In this document: in pieces, positions 9,622 through 19,100 of the stretch | How the letters are laid out: each line of letters begins with the position of its first letter | How positions within the stretch are numbered: position 1 is the stretch's first letter | NCBI GenBank assembly: GCA_019114135.1 | Contig: DXGC01000065.1 | Span: forward strand, 21,884-85,883 | DNA from: Candidatus Corynebacterium avicola | GTDB taxonomy: Bacteria; Actinomycetota; Actinomycetes; Mycobacteriales; Mycobacteriaceae | Direction: 5' to 3' | Length of the DNA stretch: 64,000 nt | Translations under genes and position numbers: made by a program | Notes under the pieces: generated by a model | Told to the model about the DNA's origin: nothing | Database searches by the model: none | What the model saw: only the letters and a program-made list of their open reading frames with translations

Positions 9622-9634
9622 GGCCCCAACCCTA
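9622..9634 (-). promoter_or_regulatory. Leaderless promoter of the S1 protease
   Basis: On the minus strand TAGGGT (9629-9634) stands 7 nt before ATG 9621. This is the same spacing as at other genes in this window, with no Shine-Dalgarno sequence. Confidence 0.5.
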
Positions 9635-9783
9635 AACCCCGACCATCCCCGTTCCGGCGGTAGAACATTCCCTGACGTCGAGATCACCCCCGAAAGGGCG
9701 AGCGCACCTCAGTGACCCCCGTTCAACGATGCCTGATCGTGACCGTTTATCCTTCAAGCACACACAGAATGTTCATATAACCG

Positions 9784-9819
9784 TTGACCTTCCACACACT
9801 CCCACAGAGAATAGGGGGT
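9784..9819 (+). promoter_or_regulatory. Promoter of the fructose operon
   Basis: A -35 element TTGACC (9784-9789), a 17-bp spacer and a -10 element GAGAAT (9807-9812) place transcription start at ATG 9820, so fruR is probably leaderless. No clear palindromic FruR operator is visible to me; AC-rich runs flank the promoter. Confidence 0.6.
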
Positions 9820-10602
9820 ATGTACGCACCACAGCGTCAGGACGCCATCGCCGACGACATCGCCGCCCACGGGGGCATGTCGGTCACCGAGCTGGCCACC
9901 CGCCACGGGGTCTCCGCCGAGACCATCCGTCGCGACCTGGACGTCCTGGTGCGCCAGCAGCGACTCAGCCGGGTGCACGGCGGCGCGGTGCCGCTGCGTC
10001 CCCACAGTCGCGAGGAGAACCCGGTCGCCGTGCGCTCCAGCACCGGCATGGAGGCCAAGGCCCGCATCGCCCGGGCCGCCGCCGACCACCTGCCCGCCAG
10101 CGGAGGCTCGGTGATCGTCGACTCCGGGACCACGACCGCGGCCCTCGCCGCCGCACTCCTGGACCGCCCCGACCTCACCGTCGTCACGAACTCCGTCCTG
10201 CTGTCCCACCAGCTCTCCGCGCACCCGCCGGACGCCGGCGGACCGGCCCTGCGGATGCTCGGCGGACGGGTACGCTCGATCACCCAGTCCGTGGTCGGGT
10301 CCGACGCCGTCGCGGCCCTCGGGACACTACGGGCGGACGTCGCCTTCCTCGGTGCCAACGGCATCAGCGGCGCGTTCGGGTTCTCCACGCCCGACCCGGC
10401 GGAGGCACAGACCAAGGCGGCCATGGTCCGCGCGGCGCGGACCCGGGTCGTCCTGGCCGATGCCTCGAAACTCGGTGAGGAACTGTTGTGCTCCTTCGCC
10501 GGCAGCGACGACATCGACCTCCTCATCACCGACGCCCCCGTCATCTCGACCCCGACTCTCCACGATCTCCGACACCAAGGAATGGACGTGATCCAGGCGT
10601 GA
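9820..10602 (+). CDS. fruR: DeoR-family transcriptional regulator FruR
   Basis: This 260-residue regulator has an N-terminal DeoR winged helix (residues 5-60: MSVTELATRHGVSAETIRRD, then the RVHGGAV hinge box). Its C-terminal sugar-phosphate-sensing domain carries IVDSGTTTAALAAALL and NSVLLSHQL. It is the first gene of a tight operon with fruK and ptsF, so it most likely regulates fructose uptake in response to a phosphorylated fructose derivative, as described for FruR in Corynebacterium glutamicum. A TTG start at 9784 is possible, but that triplet is part of a good -35 element, so ATG 9820 is favoured. The stop overlaps the fruK start (GTGA). Confidence 0.9.
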   Translation: MYAPQRQDAIADDIAAHGGMSVTELATRHGVSAETIRRDLDVLVRQQRLSRVHGGAVPLRPHSREENPVAVRSSTGMEAKARIARAAADHLPASGGSVIVDSGTTTAALAAALLDRPDLTVVTNSVLLSHQLSAHPPDAGGPALRMLGGRVRSITQSVVGSDAVAALGTLRADVAFLGANGISGAFGFSTPDPAEAQTKAAMVRAARTRVVLADASKLGEELLCSFAGSDDIDLLITDAPVISTPTLHDLRHQGMDVIQA

Positions 10603-11612
10603 TCATCACCGTCACCCCCAACCCCAGCATCGACAGATCCCAGTCCCTGTCCGGTCCACTCGACGTCGGCGGGGTCAACCGCGTGGCCTCCGGTGTGGAC
10701 CAGGCCGGCGGCAAGGGGATCAACGTCGCCACCGTCGTCCACCATGCAGACCACGATGTCCTGGCCCTCGCCCCGGCTGACCCCGGCAGCGACTTCGCTG
10801 ACCTGGTCCGCGCCTCGGACGTTCCCGCCCGGTTCATCGCCAACGGTTCGTCCGGCGGCACGGTCCGGGTGAACCTCACCCTCACCGACGCCGACGGCGT
10901 CACCACGAAGATCAACTCCCCCGGGGACTCCGAAGCCACCGGGGAGAACCTGGCCGACGCCGTGGCGCAGACACTCACCGACGTCACCTCCCAGCACCTC
11001 GACGGACCGCACTGGCTGGTCCTGGCCGGCTCCCTGCCCCCGGGCTACCCGGACAACTGGTACGCCACCATGACCGCCACCGCCCACGAGATGGGCTTCC
11101 GGGTCGCCGTGGACACCTCGGACGCCGCCCTCACCGCCCTGGTCGACCTCACCGACCGCAACCCGGCGGCGGCCCCCGACCTGATCAAGCCGAACTCCCA
11201 CGAGTTGGCGCAGATCACCGGTGGCGACGGGGACGCCATGGAGACCGCCGCCGAGTCCGGTGAGCTCGACGGTGTGGTCACCGCGGCATCCAGCCTGCTG
11301 GACCGTGGCTTCGGTGCCGCGCTGGTCAGTCTCGGGGCCGCCGGGGCCCTCCTGGTCAGCCGGGACGACGATTCCGGGGCAGGGCACTCCGCATGGTTCT
11401 GCCCCAGCCCCTCGGTGACCGCCGTGTCCACCGTCGGAGCCGGTGACTCCACCCTGGCCGGGTACGTCATCGGGGCCGTCCGCGGCCTGCCCGCACCCGA
11501 CCGTCTCGCCCTCGCGGTGGTCCACGGGTCCACCGCGGTGACTCTCCCGGGCACCACTCTGCCTACCCCTCATGATCTTCCCGCCACCCTCCCCCAACCA
11601 AGGAGTGCATGA
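10599..11612 (+). CDS. fruK: 1-phosphofructokinase FruK
   Basis: FruK phosphorylates fructose 1-phosphate, produced by the fructose PTS, to fructose 1,6-bisphosphate. The 337-residue PfkB-family protein begins MIITVTPNPSIDRS, the classic start for tagatose/1-phosphofructokinases. It carries GGKGINVATVV (sugar binding), WLVLAGSLPPGYPDNWY, and the catalytic/anion-hole signature VGAGDSTLAGYV near residue 275. The start is GTG at 10599, inside the fruR stop (4-bp overlap); longer upstream frames give arginine-rich nonsense. The stop overlaps the ptsF ATG, so the three genes are coupled. Confidence 0.95.
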   Translation: MIITVTPNPSIDRSQSLSGPLDVGGVNRVASGVDQAGGKGINVATVVHHADHDVLALAPADPGSDFADLVRASDVPARFIANGSSGGTVRVNLTLTDADGVTTKINSPGDSEATGENLADAVAQTLTDVTSQHLDGPHWLVLAGSLPPGYPDNWYATMTATAHEMGFRVAVDTSDAALTALVDLTDRNPAAAPDLIKPNSHELAQITGGDGDAMETAAESGELDGVVTAASSLLDRGFGAALVSLGAAGALLVSRDDDSGAGHSAWFCPSPSVTAVSTVGAGDSTLAGYVIGAVRGLPAPDRLALAVVHGSTAVTLPGTTLPTPHDLPATLPQPRSA

Positions 11613-13876
11613 CCATGACAACGCCAACGCCTGAGTCGCCGGGCTCCTCCGGCCAGGACAACCGTCCGGTGATCACCTCCGAGCTGGTGTCGCTGGACGC
11701 CGACCTGCCCGCCGAGAAGGAGGCGGTGCTCTCCGCACTCGCCGACCTCCAGGTGTCGGCGGGACGCGCCGACGACACCTCCGTCCTGCTCGCCGACATC
11801 CACGCCCGCGAGCAGCAGGCCGCCACCGCGCTGCCCGGCGGCATCGCCATCCCCCACTGCCGCACCACCGCGGTGACGGAGCCGTCGCTGGGATTCGCCC
11901 GGCTGAAGACCCCCACCGACTTCGGTTCCGATGACGGGGCCGCCACCGACCTGGTCTTCATGATCCTCGCTCCCGAAGGCGCGGGCAGTGCCCACATGAA
12001 GGTGCTGAGCACCCTGGCCCGTGCCCTGGTGAAGAAGGACTTCGTGTCCGCCCTGCGTTCGGCGCAGAGCGAGGACGAGATCGTCACCCTGGTGACCGAC
12101 GTGCTGGAGAAGAAAAAGAAGATGACCGCACCGGCCGCGGAGAAGACTACTGAGTCGACCTCTGAGTCAACTTCTGAGTCCCAGCAGCCCACCGAGACCT
12201 CCGAGGCCGCCCCGGCCGCCGCCGCTGCAGGCGCCGCCGGAACTGCCCCGGCTGCAGGCGCCACCGCGACCGGTACCGGCACCAGCGGCGTGGCGAAGCT
12301 GGTCGGCATCACGTCCTGCCCCACCGGCATCGCCCACACCTACATGGCTGCGGACGCCCTGACCGGCGCCGCAGACGCCCGTGACGACGTCGAGATCATC
12401 ATCGAGACCCAGGGCTCCTCCGGTGGCGACAAGCTCACCCAGGAGCAGATCGACGAGGCCGACGCCGTCATCTTCGCCCACGGTGTGGGTGTGCGTGACA
12501 TCGCCCGCTTCGCCGGCAAGCCCGTCGTCGATGTGCCCGTCAAGAAGGGCATCTCCGAGCCGGACGCACTGATCGACCGCGCGATCGCGGCCTCGAAGTC
12601 CGACAACCCGCCGCGGGTCTCCGCCACCGGCGACAGCGCCTCGGGGGGCGACGGTTCCGACGGGGACGACTCCGAGAACGCCGGTTGGGGCCGACGCATC
12701 CAGCAGGCCGTGATGACCGGTGTGTCCTACATGGTGCCCTTCGTGGCGGCCGGTGGTCTTCTCATGGCCCTCGGCTTCCTCTTCGGCGGATACTCCGTGT
12801 CGGAGGTCTGGGACACCGTCGTCAAGGACTACTCCCTGTGGAACCTGCCGGACGCCATGCCCTTCGACCTCGGTTCCGGTGAGGAATACACCGACCAGTC
12901 CGGCATCATGCTCTACCTGGGATCCATACTCTACGGTGGCGGTGACACCGCCATGGGTTTCCTGGTCGCCGCACTCTCCGGCTACACCGCCTATGCGCTG
13001 GCCGACCGCCCGGGCATCGTCCCCGGCTTCGTCGGTGGCGGCATCTCGGTGCTGGTCGGCGCCGGCTTCATCGGTGGTCTGATCACCGGCATCATCGCCG
13101 GCCTGGTCGCCATGTGGATCCAGACCTGGAACGTGCCGCGCTGGCTGGCCTCCATGATGCCGGTGGTGATCATCCCGCTGCTGGCCACCCTGGTCACCTC
13201 CGCCTCGATGTTCCTCATCCTGGGCCGTCCGCTCGCCGCCCTGATGGAGGGCCTGCAGAACTGGCTGGCCGACATGTCCGGCTCCTCGGCAGTCGTGCTC
13301 GGCCTGATCATCGGACTGATGATGTGCTTCGACCTGGGTGGTCCGGTCAACAAGTCCGCCTACCTCTTCGCCACCGCCGGACTGTCCACCGGTGATGCCT
13401 CGGCCTTCCAGGTCATGGCTGCGGTCATGGCCGCCGGTATGGTCCCGCCGCTGGCGCTGGCCCTGGCCACCACAGTGCGTCCGAAGATGTGGAACAAGGA
13501 GGAGCGCGAGAACGGCAAGTCCTCCTGGCTGCTGGGTGTCTCGTTCATCTCCGAGGGTGCGATCCCCTTCGCCGCCGCCGACCCACTGCGCATCATCCCC
13601 TCGATGATGGTCGGTGGCGCGGTCACCGGTGCACTGTCGATGGCCCTGGAGGTCGGCAGCCGGGCACCGCACGGCGGTATCTGGGTCGCCCCGCTGATGG
13701 AGAACAACTCCTGGTGGGGCTTCATCGTCGCCGTCGCCGCCGGCATGGTGGTCTCCGCTGTCACCGTGATCATCGTCAAACAGGTCACCGGTAAGGGAGA
13801 CAAGGGTGCCGCGGACGGCAAGGACGAATCCGACGCCGCACAGGACGCAGCGTCCCCCGCCGTCACCGCGTCCTGA
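11609..13876 (+). CDS. ptsF: PTS fructose transporter subunit EIIABC (PtsF)
   Basis: This 755-residue fused permease imports fructose with phosphorylation at C1. Domain order is A-B-C. EIIA (about 20-170) has the phospho-His in GGIAIPHCRT. An Ala/Thr/Ser linker (175-225) follows. EIIB (about 228-330) has the phospho-Cys in SCPTGIAHTYMAADAL. EIIC (about 360-730) has around 9 membrane spans and the conserved stretches NKSAYLFATAGLS and ISEGAIPFAAADP. AAGGAG lies 5 nt before ATG 11609, which overlaps the fruK stop; a second ATG lies two codons on. HPr is not encoded next to it, so general PTS proteins must be elsewhere. A strong terminator closes the operon. Confidence 0.96.
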   Translation: MTMTTPTPESPGSSGQDNRPVITSELVSLDADLPAEKEAVLSALADLQVSAGRADDTSVLLADIHAREQQAATALPGGIAIPHCRTTAVTEPSLGFARLKTPTDFGSDDGAATDLVFMILAPEGAGSAHMKVLSTLARALVKKDFVSALRSAQSEDEIVTLVTDVLEKKKKMTAPAAEKTTESTSESTSESQQPTETSEAAPAAAAAGAAGTAPAAGATATGTGTSGVAKLVGITSCPTGIAHTYMAADALTGAADARDDVEIIIETQGSSGGDKLTQEQIDEADAVIFAHGVGVRDIARFAGKPVVDVPVKKGISEPDALIDRAIAASKSDNPPRVSATGDSASGGDGSDGDDSENAGWGRRIQQAVMTGVSYMVPFVAAGGLLMALGFLFGGYSVSEVWDTVVKDYSLWNLPDAMPFDLGSGEEYTDQSGIMLYLGSILYGGGDTAMGFLVAALSGYTAYALADRPGIVPGFVGGGISVLVGAGFIGGLITGIIAGLVAMWIQTWNVPRWLASMMPVVIIPLLATLVTSASMFLILGRPLAALMEGLQNWLADMSGSSAVVLGLIIGLMMCFDLGGPVNKSAYLFATAGLSTGDASAFQVMAAVMAAGMVPPLALALATTVRPKMWNKEERENGKSSWLLGVSFISEGAIPFAAADPLRIIPSMMVGGAVTGALSMALEVGSRAPHGGIWVAPLMENNSWWGFIVAVAAGMVVSAVTVIIVKQVTGKGDKGAADGKDESDAAQDAASPAVTAS

Positions 13877-13901
13877 CCCTCCCCGGCCCTCCCGCACTCC
13901 T

Positions 13902-13959
13902 GACACTCCCGCTCCCGGTTGGTCCTGACCCCCTCAGACCAACCGGGAGCGGGAGTGTC
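13902..13959. terminator. 23-bp perfect-stem bidirectional terminator
   Basis: Positions 13902-13924 and 13937-13959 are perfect reverse complements over 23 bp with a 12-nt loop. The structure sits between the stop codons of ptsF and the convergent gene at 13966, so it can end both transcripts. Confidence 0.9.
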
Positions 13960-13965
13960 GTCGTC

Positions 13966-14382
13966 TTACCAACCGCCGCCGAAGAAGAGCACCGCCATGA
14001 TGCCGATGACGACGATCACCAGTGCAGCGGCAACGGTGATCAGTCCCTTGGACTCGGCGAAGATCCCTGCGGCACCATCGTCCGTCGCGGGTTCGTCGTC
14101 CCGGGAGATTCCGTCAGCGACCAGGACACCGTTGTCGCCGAGGTCCATGGATGCCAGACGTTCCACGTCCTCGCGGGAGACGGTGACGGTCGCGTCCCCC
14201 AGCTGCTTGTCGTACATGTCGCGCCGCACGGGGTTTCCCAGCACCTGACGGGCGACATCGAGTTGGGCCCGCTGGGCCCCGTCCGGCAGTCCCCAGTTCC
14301 GGCCCGCGAGATCCGCGAGCAGTTCCTCGCAGCTGTGGGTCGGGTCCAGGTCCTGGGACTTGTAGAGGTTGTATCCAGCCAT
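13966..14382 (-). CDS. Degenerate J-domain-like protein with C-terminal membrane anchor
   Basis: This is a 138-residue protein of unknown function. The N-terminal ~70 residues (YNLYKSQDLDPTHSCEELL ... VARQVLGNPVRRDMYDKQL) have the look of a J-domain: a start like that of DnaJ helix I and a closing segment like the usual LSDPERRAxYD. The HPD tripeptide that stimulates Hsp70 is missing. An acidic linker follows, then one transmembrane helix (about 115-135, LITVAAALVIVVIGIMAVLF) ending in FFGGGW. AGGAAG precedes the ATG. It lies 11 bp downstream of the PAP2 phosphatase on the same strand, so the pair probably share a transcript. The J-like assignment is my pattern reading and is not certain. Confidence 0.7.
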   Translation of the reverse strand: MAGYNLYKSQDLDPTHSCEELLADLAGRNWGLPDGAQRAQLDVARQVLGNPVRRDMYDKQLGDATVTVSREDVERLASMDLGDNGVLVADGISRDDEPATDDGAAGIFAESKGLITVAAALVIVVIGIMAVLFFGGGW

Positions 14383-14393
14383 ACGCTTCCTCG

Positions 14394-15707
14394 TCAGGCA
14401 GGCTGACCGTTAACGGTCAGGGCACCGTCCGCACCCACCGACACATCAGCGGCGAAGGCTGCTGCAAGGTTGATCCGCTGCCAGTTGCCGGCTTCACGGC
14501 CGCTGGCGGTCTGGTCGTCCAGCGGGTAGCCGGACGGCAGGGCCGTTGCGGCGAGCACGCGGGCACGTTGACCCCAGGACAGCTCGGGGTAGGCGGTGGA
14601 CAGCAGCGCCGGAGCGGCCTGCGGGACGGTGAGGCGGGCATCGGTGTCGCCGACCTGGTCGAAGCCGAGGGTCATCCGGTCGGTGTACTCCGCCACGGCG
14701 GTCTCGGTCGACCGGTACGAGCTGTCCTCGGCGATGGCCTCGGAGAGGGGCTTGCCGGTGCGCCACTCGAGCTCCTTGCGGATCTCCTCCCCGGCCTGCT
14801 TCAGCACGCCCTGCATCCTCTGGTCGTTCCACCGGTCGCCGGCGGCGGCCTGCCCGGTCATCCGCCCACCGATGACGTCCAGCGGGTAGTGCACACCCAT
14901 GACCATGCGGTTGTAACCGGCCTCGGCACCTCGGGCCAGCAGCTGCGGACCCAGCTCCGGGAACAGGACGGCGAGCAGGGTGGTCGTCCAGGACGCCTGG
15001 TTGGTGTGGCCGGACGGGAAGGCCTTGGAGCCGCCCAGTTCGTAGAGGTCCTCGTTACCGCCACCGGTGTGCTTCGTGATCCGGTCCGGGGCGACCTCGA
15101 ACGGACGGTCGTAGCCGAAGATCTCCTTCTCGATCAGCGTGGAGCTGGCCAAGCCGCCAGCACGGGACAGGTATCCGGAGTCGAGCAGCATGCGGGTCTT
15201 CGGCAGGCGGTTCTCGGCCAGAGCGGTACGGAGGTGCTCGCCGAGATTCTCGCCGAAGGCGTCGGAGAGCGCAGTGAGAAGGTCAGCGTCATCGGCGGCG
15301 GCATCGACCTGTGCACGGGAGATCGTCGCCTCATCGGCGTTGTTGTTCACGTCCACCACGATGTCGAGGCTCTCGTCCATGACGTCGGGGTGGTTCGCGC
15401 GCAGATCCTCGAATCCGGAGACCACGTCGTAGTAGATGCCGCCGGTGTGGGAACTGATGTCGGAGATGTACCAGTTGTACTCCTCGATCCCGAACGGACT
15501 CGGCACCGGAGCGCCCTCGTGCTGCACGGGCTCCCTGGTTGCGGGGAGGTACTCCCCCACCACCGCCGGGGGATCGATCTGCGCCTGGGCCGGGGCGACG
15601 ACGAGCCCCATGCCGAGTGCCGGGACAAGGGTCAGCGTCAGGGCACGGGTGACCGGGGACGCAGTGATCGAGACTGCGCCGTTGCGGCGGCGGCGACGGT
15701 GGTGCAT
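14394..15707 (-). CDS. Secreted PAP2-superfamily acid phosphatase
   Basis: This 437-residue exported phosphatase starts with an Arg-rich n-region (MHHRRRRRNGAVS) and a hydrophobic core, with likely signal cleavage at PAQA-QI. The PAP2 active site is spread over KAFPSGHTNQASW (motif 2, SGHT) and YNRMVMGVHYPLDVIGG (motif 3, R-x5-H-x3-D). Together these point to a class A-type nonspecific phosphatase working in the periplasm-like space. About 110 residues follow the catalytic core without a recognisable domain. A 15-bp palindrome lies about 40 bp upstream. AAGGAG precedes the ATG by about 11 nt. Confidence 0.88.
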   Translation of the reverse strand: MHHRRRRRNGAVSITASPVTRALTLTLVPALGMGLVVAPAQAQIDPPAVVGEYLPATREPVQHEGAPVPSPFGIEEYNWYISDISSHTGGIYYDVVSGFEDLRANHPDVMDESLDIVVDVNNNADEATISRAQVDAAADDADLLTALSDAFGENLGEHLRTALAENRLPKTRMLLDSGYLSRAGGLASSTLIEKEIFGYDRPFEVAPDRITKHTGGGNEDLYELGGSKAFPSGHTNQASWTTTLLAVLFPELGPQLLARGAEAGYNRMVMGVHYPLDVIGGRMTGQAAAGDRWNDQRMQGVLKQAGEEIRKELEWRTGKPLSEAIAEDSSYRSTETAVAEYTDRMTLGFDQVGDTDARLTVPQAAPALLSTAYPELSWGQRARVLAATALPSGYPLDDQTASGREAGNWQRINLAAAFAADVSVGADGALTVNGQPA

Positions 15708-15746
15708 GTGTGCGGGTTCTCCTTATGAACGTCTCTGGGATCGAGT

Positions 15747-15761
15747 CTGAATGTTATTCAG
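15747..15761 (-). promoter_or_regulatory. Palindrome CTGAAT-N3-ATTCAG upstream of the phosphatase
   Basis: A perfect 6-bp inverted repeat with a 3-nt centre lies 39 bp before the phosphatase ATG, at a position suitable for a promoter-proximal operator. The regulator is unknown. A phosphate-responsive protein would be a natural guess but is not shown by the sequence. Confidence 0.35.
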
Positions 15762-15855
15762 GTCCGGTGGACGCTACGTGAACACCCGGTGACATCATGG
15801 GGAAATCCCATTTTATATGCGAACCATCATGGATCACAGCCACACACATGACGAA

Positions 15856-15891
15856 ACCCCCGGTCCGGTGATCTCTCACCGGACCGGGGGT
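15856..15891 (-). terminator. Terminator of tRNA-fMet
   Basis: ACCCCCGGTCCGGTG (15856-15870) and CACCGGACCGGGGGT (15877-15891) form a 15-bp stem with a 6-nt loop. It stands just downstream of the tRNA in the direction of transcription and is followed by a T-containing tail on the minus strand. Confidence 0.85.
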
Positions 15892-15901
15892 CCGTATCTA
15901 G

Positions 15902-15975
15902 TAGCGGGGGCAGGATTCGAACCTACGACCTCTGGGTTATGAGCCCAGCGAGCTACCGAGCTGCTCCACCCCGCG
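15902..15975 (-). tRNA. Initiator tRNA-fMet (CAT)
   Basis: The minus strand folds as a 74-nt tRNA with anticodon CAT in loop CTCATAA. Initiator identity is supported by the three G:C pairs closing the anticodon stem (GGG/CCC) and the unpaired first acceptor position (C1 opposite T72, with the acceptor arms CGCGGGG and CCCCGCT). The T-arm GGTTCGAATCC is present. The 3' CCA is not encoded; the genomic sequence after the discriminator A reads CTA. Confidence 0.95.
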
Positions 15976-16102
15976 ACGGGTTGCCAACAAACAGGACATC
16001 GTGTGCCCCGCCCTCGTTGGCGACTCCACTACTGTAACGCACCGGAGCGGCGATGTGAAATCGCCTGCTCCGACGCATTTTCCAGGTGTCTGCCCCGGCG
16101 TT

Positions 16103-19100
16103 CTACTGGGCGCCCGCCACGGCGTCGTCCAGCTCGTCCAGCGCGCGGCCGAACTCCTCGAAGGTGCCGTTCTCGCGTGCGTCGTTCACCTTGTCCATCG
16201 CGTCGCGGATGGCCTCCATCTCGGACGTGCTCGGCTCGGCACCGCTACCGCGACCGGTGGACGTCGAGGCGTCCTCGTCGTCATCGGAGCTGGAGCTGGA
16301 GTCCGAATCGGAGTCCGAGCTCGAATCCGACTCCGAGTCAGAGTCACCGTCGGCCGCCGCCGCGTTCTCGTCGGCGGCCTCGCCACCGGACTCGGAGATC
16401 TCCGTCGCCGCGTCCGGATCGATACCGACCTGGTCCAGCGCCTCACCCACGGTCGGGGCGTAACCGACCTGGCCGTTGTAGCTGACCAGCACGCGCAGCA
16501 GCTTCGGGAAGGCGGACTCCTGGTCGGCACGCTGCGAGTACACCGGCTCGACGTACAGGATCTGTCCGTCACCGACCGGAAGGGTCAGCAGGTTGCCGTT
16601 GGTCAGGGTGTTGGAGCCCTCCAGCAGGGTGCGCTCACGGGCGATCTCGTCGGAGGACATCATGGTGTCCTGGGCCTGTTTCGGACCCTGGGTCTGGGTG
16701 TTCGTGGGCAGCTGGCGGACGTAGATACGACCGTAGGTCTCCGGGTCCGAGCTGACGGACATGTGTGCCGAGAGGAACTCACGACGCAGGCCACGGAACG
16801 GGGTGATCTGCTGGAAGCTGGGCCGGTTCGTCTCCGGGTCGGTGGCGACCACGTGATAGGGGGGCTGGTTCAGCTCCTGCTGACCCTCCGGGGCGGTCGG
16901 GTCATTGGGCACGGACCAGAAGGCGTCGTTGGTGAAGAACACACCCGGGTCATCGACGTGGTACTTCGCGATCAGCTCACGCTGCACCTTGAAGAGGTCC
17001 TCCGGGTAACGGAGATGATCCATCAGCTCATCGCTGATCTCGCTCTTGTCCTTGACGACGTCCGGGAAGACGCCCTCCCATGCCTTGAGGACCGGGTCCT
17101 CCTCGTCGAATTCGTAGAGGTCGACGCTGCCGTCGTAGGAGTCCACCACGGCCTTGACGGAGTTACGGATGTAGCTGACGTCGTTGCTCACCGTACGCTG
17201 CACAGAGGCCGGGTCGTCGGTGGTGGTGTCGGCGGTGGCGGAGTCCAGCTGCGTGCGCTCGGCGTACGGGAGGTCCTCCAGGGTGGTGTAGCCGTCGACG
17301 ATCCACTTGATCCTGCCGTCGATGACCACCGGGTAGGTCTTGGAGTCCGTGGTCAGCCACGGGGCGACCTTGTGGACACGCTCCCGCGGGTCACGGTCGT
17401 ACAGGATCTTGGAGTCGTCGCCGATGACGTCCGACAGCAGGATGTTCATCTCCTGGTACTTCGCCGCGTACATCGCACGGCTGAAGATGTTGGACACGTC
17501 CACTCCACCTTCGCCGGTGTAGGTGTAGTTGGAGTTGTCGGTGTCGTACTCACGGTCCTCACCGGAGCCGTCGTCACCGACGATGGCGTAGTCGGCGTTC
17601 TGGTCCTGGGAACCGGCGATCACCGGGCCGAAGTAGGTGCGCGGCTGCTCCATGTCGAGGTCGAGTTCACCACTGGTCTCGTCCTCGTCCATGTTCTGCA
17701 GGTCGGCCACGGTGTAGATCGGGTAGCCACCGCGGGCGGAGGCGGCGTCCTGCGCGACCTCGTCGACCTTGTTGGCCGGCGCAGCGATGAAGCCGTTGCC
17801 GTGAGTGTAGACGGTGTGCCGGTTGATCCAGTTGTTCTGGTTGTCCGTCAGGGCGTTCGGGTCGATCTCACGGGCGGCGACGGTGAAGTCACGCATCTCG
17901 CCGTCGACCTCGTAACGGTCCACCGCCAATTCATCGGGGAAACCGTAGAAGTTACGCAGCTGCTGCTGCTGGGTGAAGGTCGGGGAGAGAACCTCCGGGT
18001 CGAGCAGACGGATGTTCGACAGGGTGGCGTCGTCGTCGGCGATGGAGCGGCGTTCGCTGGCGTCGCCCGAGGTCTGGCCGCCCCAGCCGCGGTCGTAGAC
18101 GACCTGGCCGTCCTCGTTCTCGTAGTCCTCGCGGGCCGTGTCGGTACGGGTCTCGATGCCGTAGGCCTGGCGGGTGGACTCGATGTTGCGGGCGATGTAT
18201 TCCCGCTCCTTCTCCGCACGGTTCGGGTTCACGGAGAACTGCTCCATGATCGCCGGCCAACCGACACCGATCGCAAGGTTCGCGACCACCATCAGGGCGA
18301 CAGCCAGGGCCGGCACCCGCAGATCCTTCAGGAAGATGGAGCTGAAGAACATGGCGGCGACGAAGATCGCCACGATCAGCAGCAGGATCTTCGCCGGCAG
18401 CAGGGCGTTGATGTCGGTGTAGGAACCACCGGTGAAGGTGTCGTGGCCCTTGTTCAGCAGACCGTAGCGCTGGAACCAGTAGTCCACGGCCTTCAGCAGC
18501 ATCCAGAGTCCGGCGATGATCGCCAGCTGCTTGCGGGCCGGGGCGCCGATGCTGGCTTTCTCACCGATCCGCGGGTTACCGGTGCTGATGGTGCCCAGCA
18601 GGTAGTGACCGAGCAGGTTCACCAGGAAGGCGACGATCAGCAGGATGGAGAAGGTGGAGAGCACGAACTGCAGCAGCGGCAGGTCGAAGGCGTAGAAGCC
18701 CAGGTCCTTCTGGAACTGCGGGTCGGTGACGCCGAAGTCGTCGCCGGACATGAACAGTCGGACGATGCGCCAGTTGCCCTGGGCGATCATGCCGGCGGCG
18801 ACTCCGGCGACCAGCGGGACGATGATGAGGAAAGGACGCAGCGCCTTACGGATCTCCGCCCGGTTCTGCGTCAGCGGGGAGCCGCCGGACTGCATGCCCA
18901 GGTCCGAGATGTCGGTGATGTCCTCGAGGTCATCGTCGCCGGAGCCCCCGGAACGCTTCGACGCCGACCGGTAGGCGGCGAAACAAGCACCCCAGATGAT
19001 CAGTGCGGCGACCAGACCGAAGATGATGAAGAGCACCACCCGGGTGGCGAGCACGCCGAAGAAGATGGCCTGGTAGTCGATCGACCGGAACCACTGCAGT

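Noticed and set aside
9837..11627. A minus-strand frame of almost 600 codons opposite fruR and fruK
   Set aside because: It overlaps two well-supported genes and has no domain or promoter.
12167..13906. A 579-codon minus-strand frame opposite ptsF
   Set aside because: Shadow of the PTS permease; Gly/Asp/His-rich product without any domain, and it runs through the terminator.
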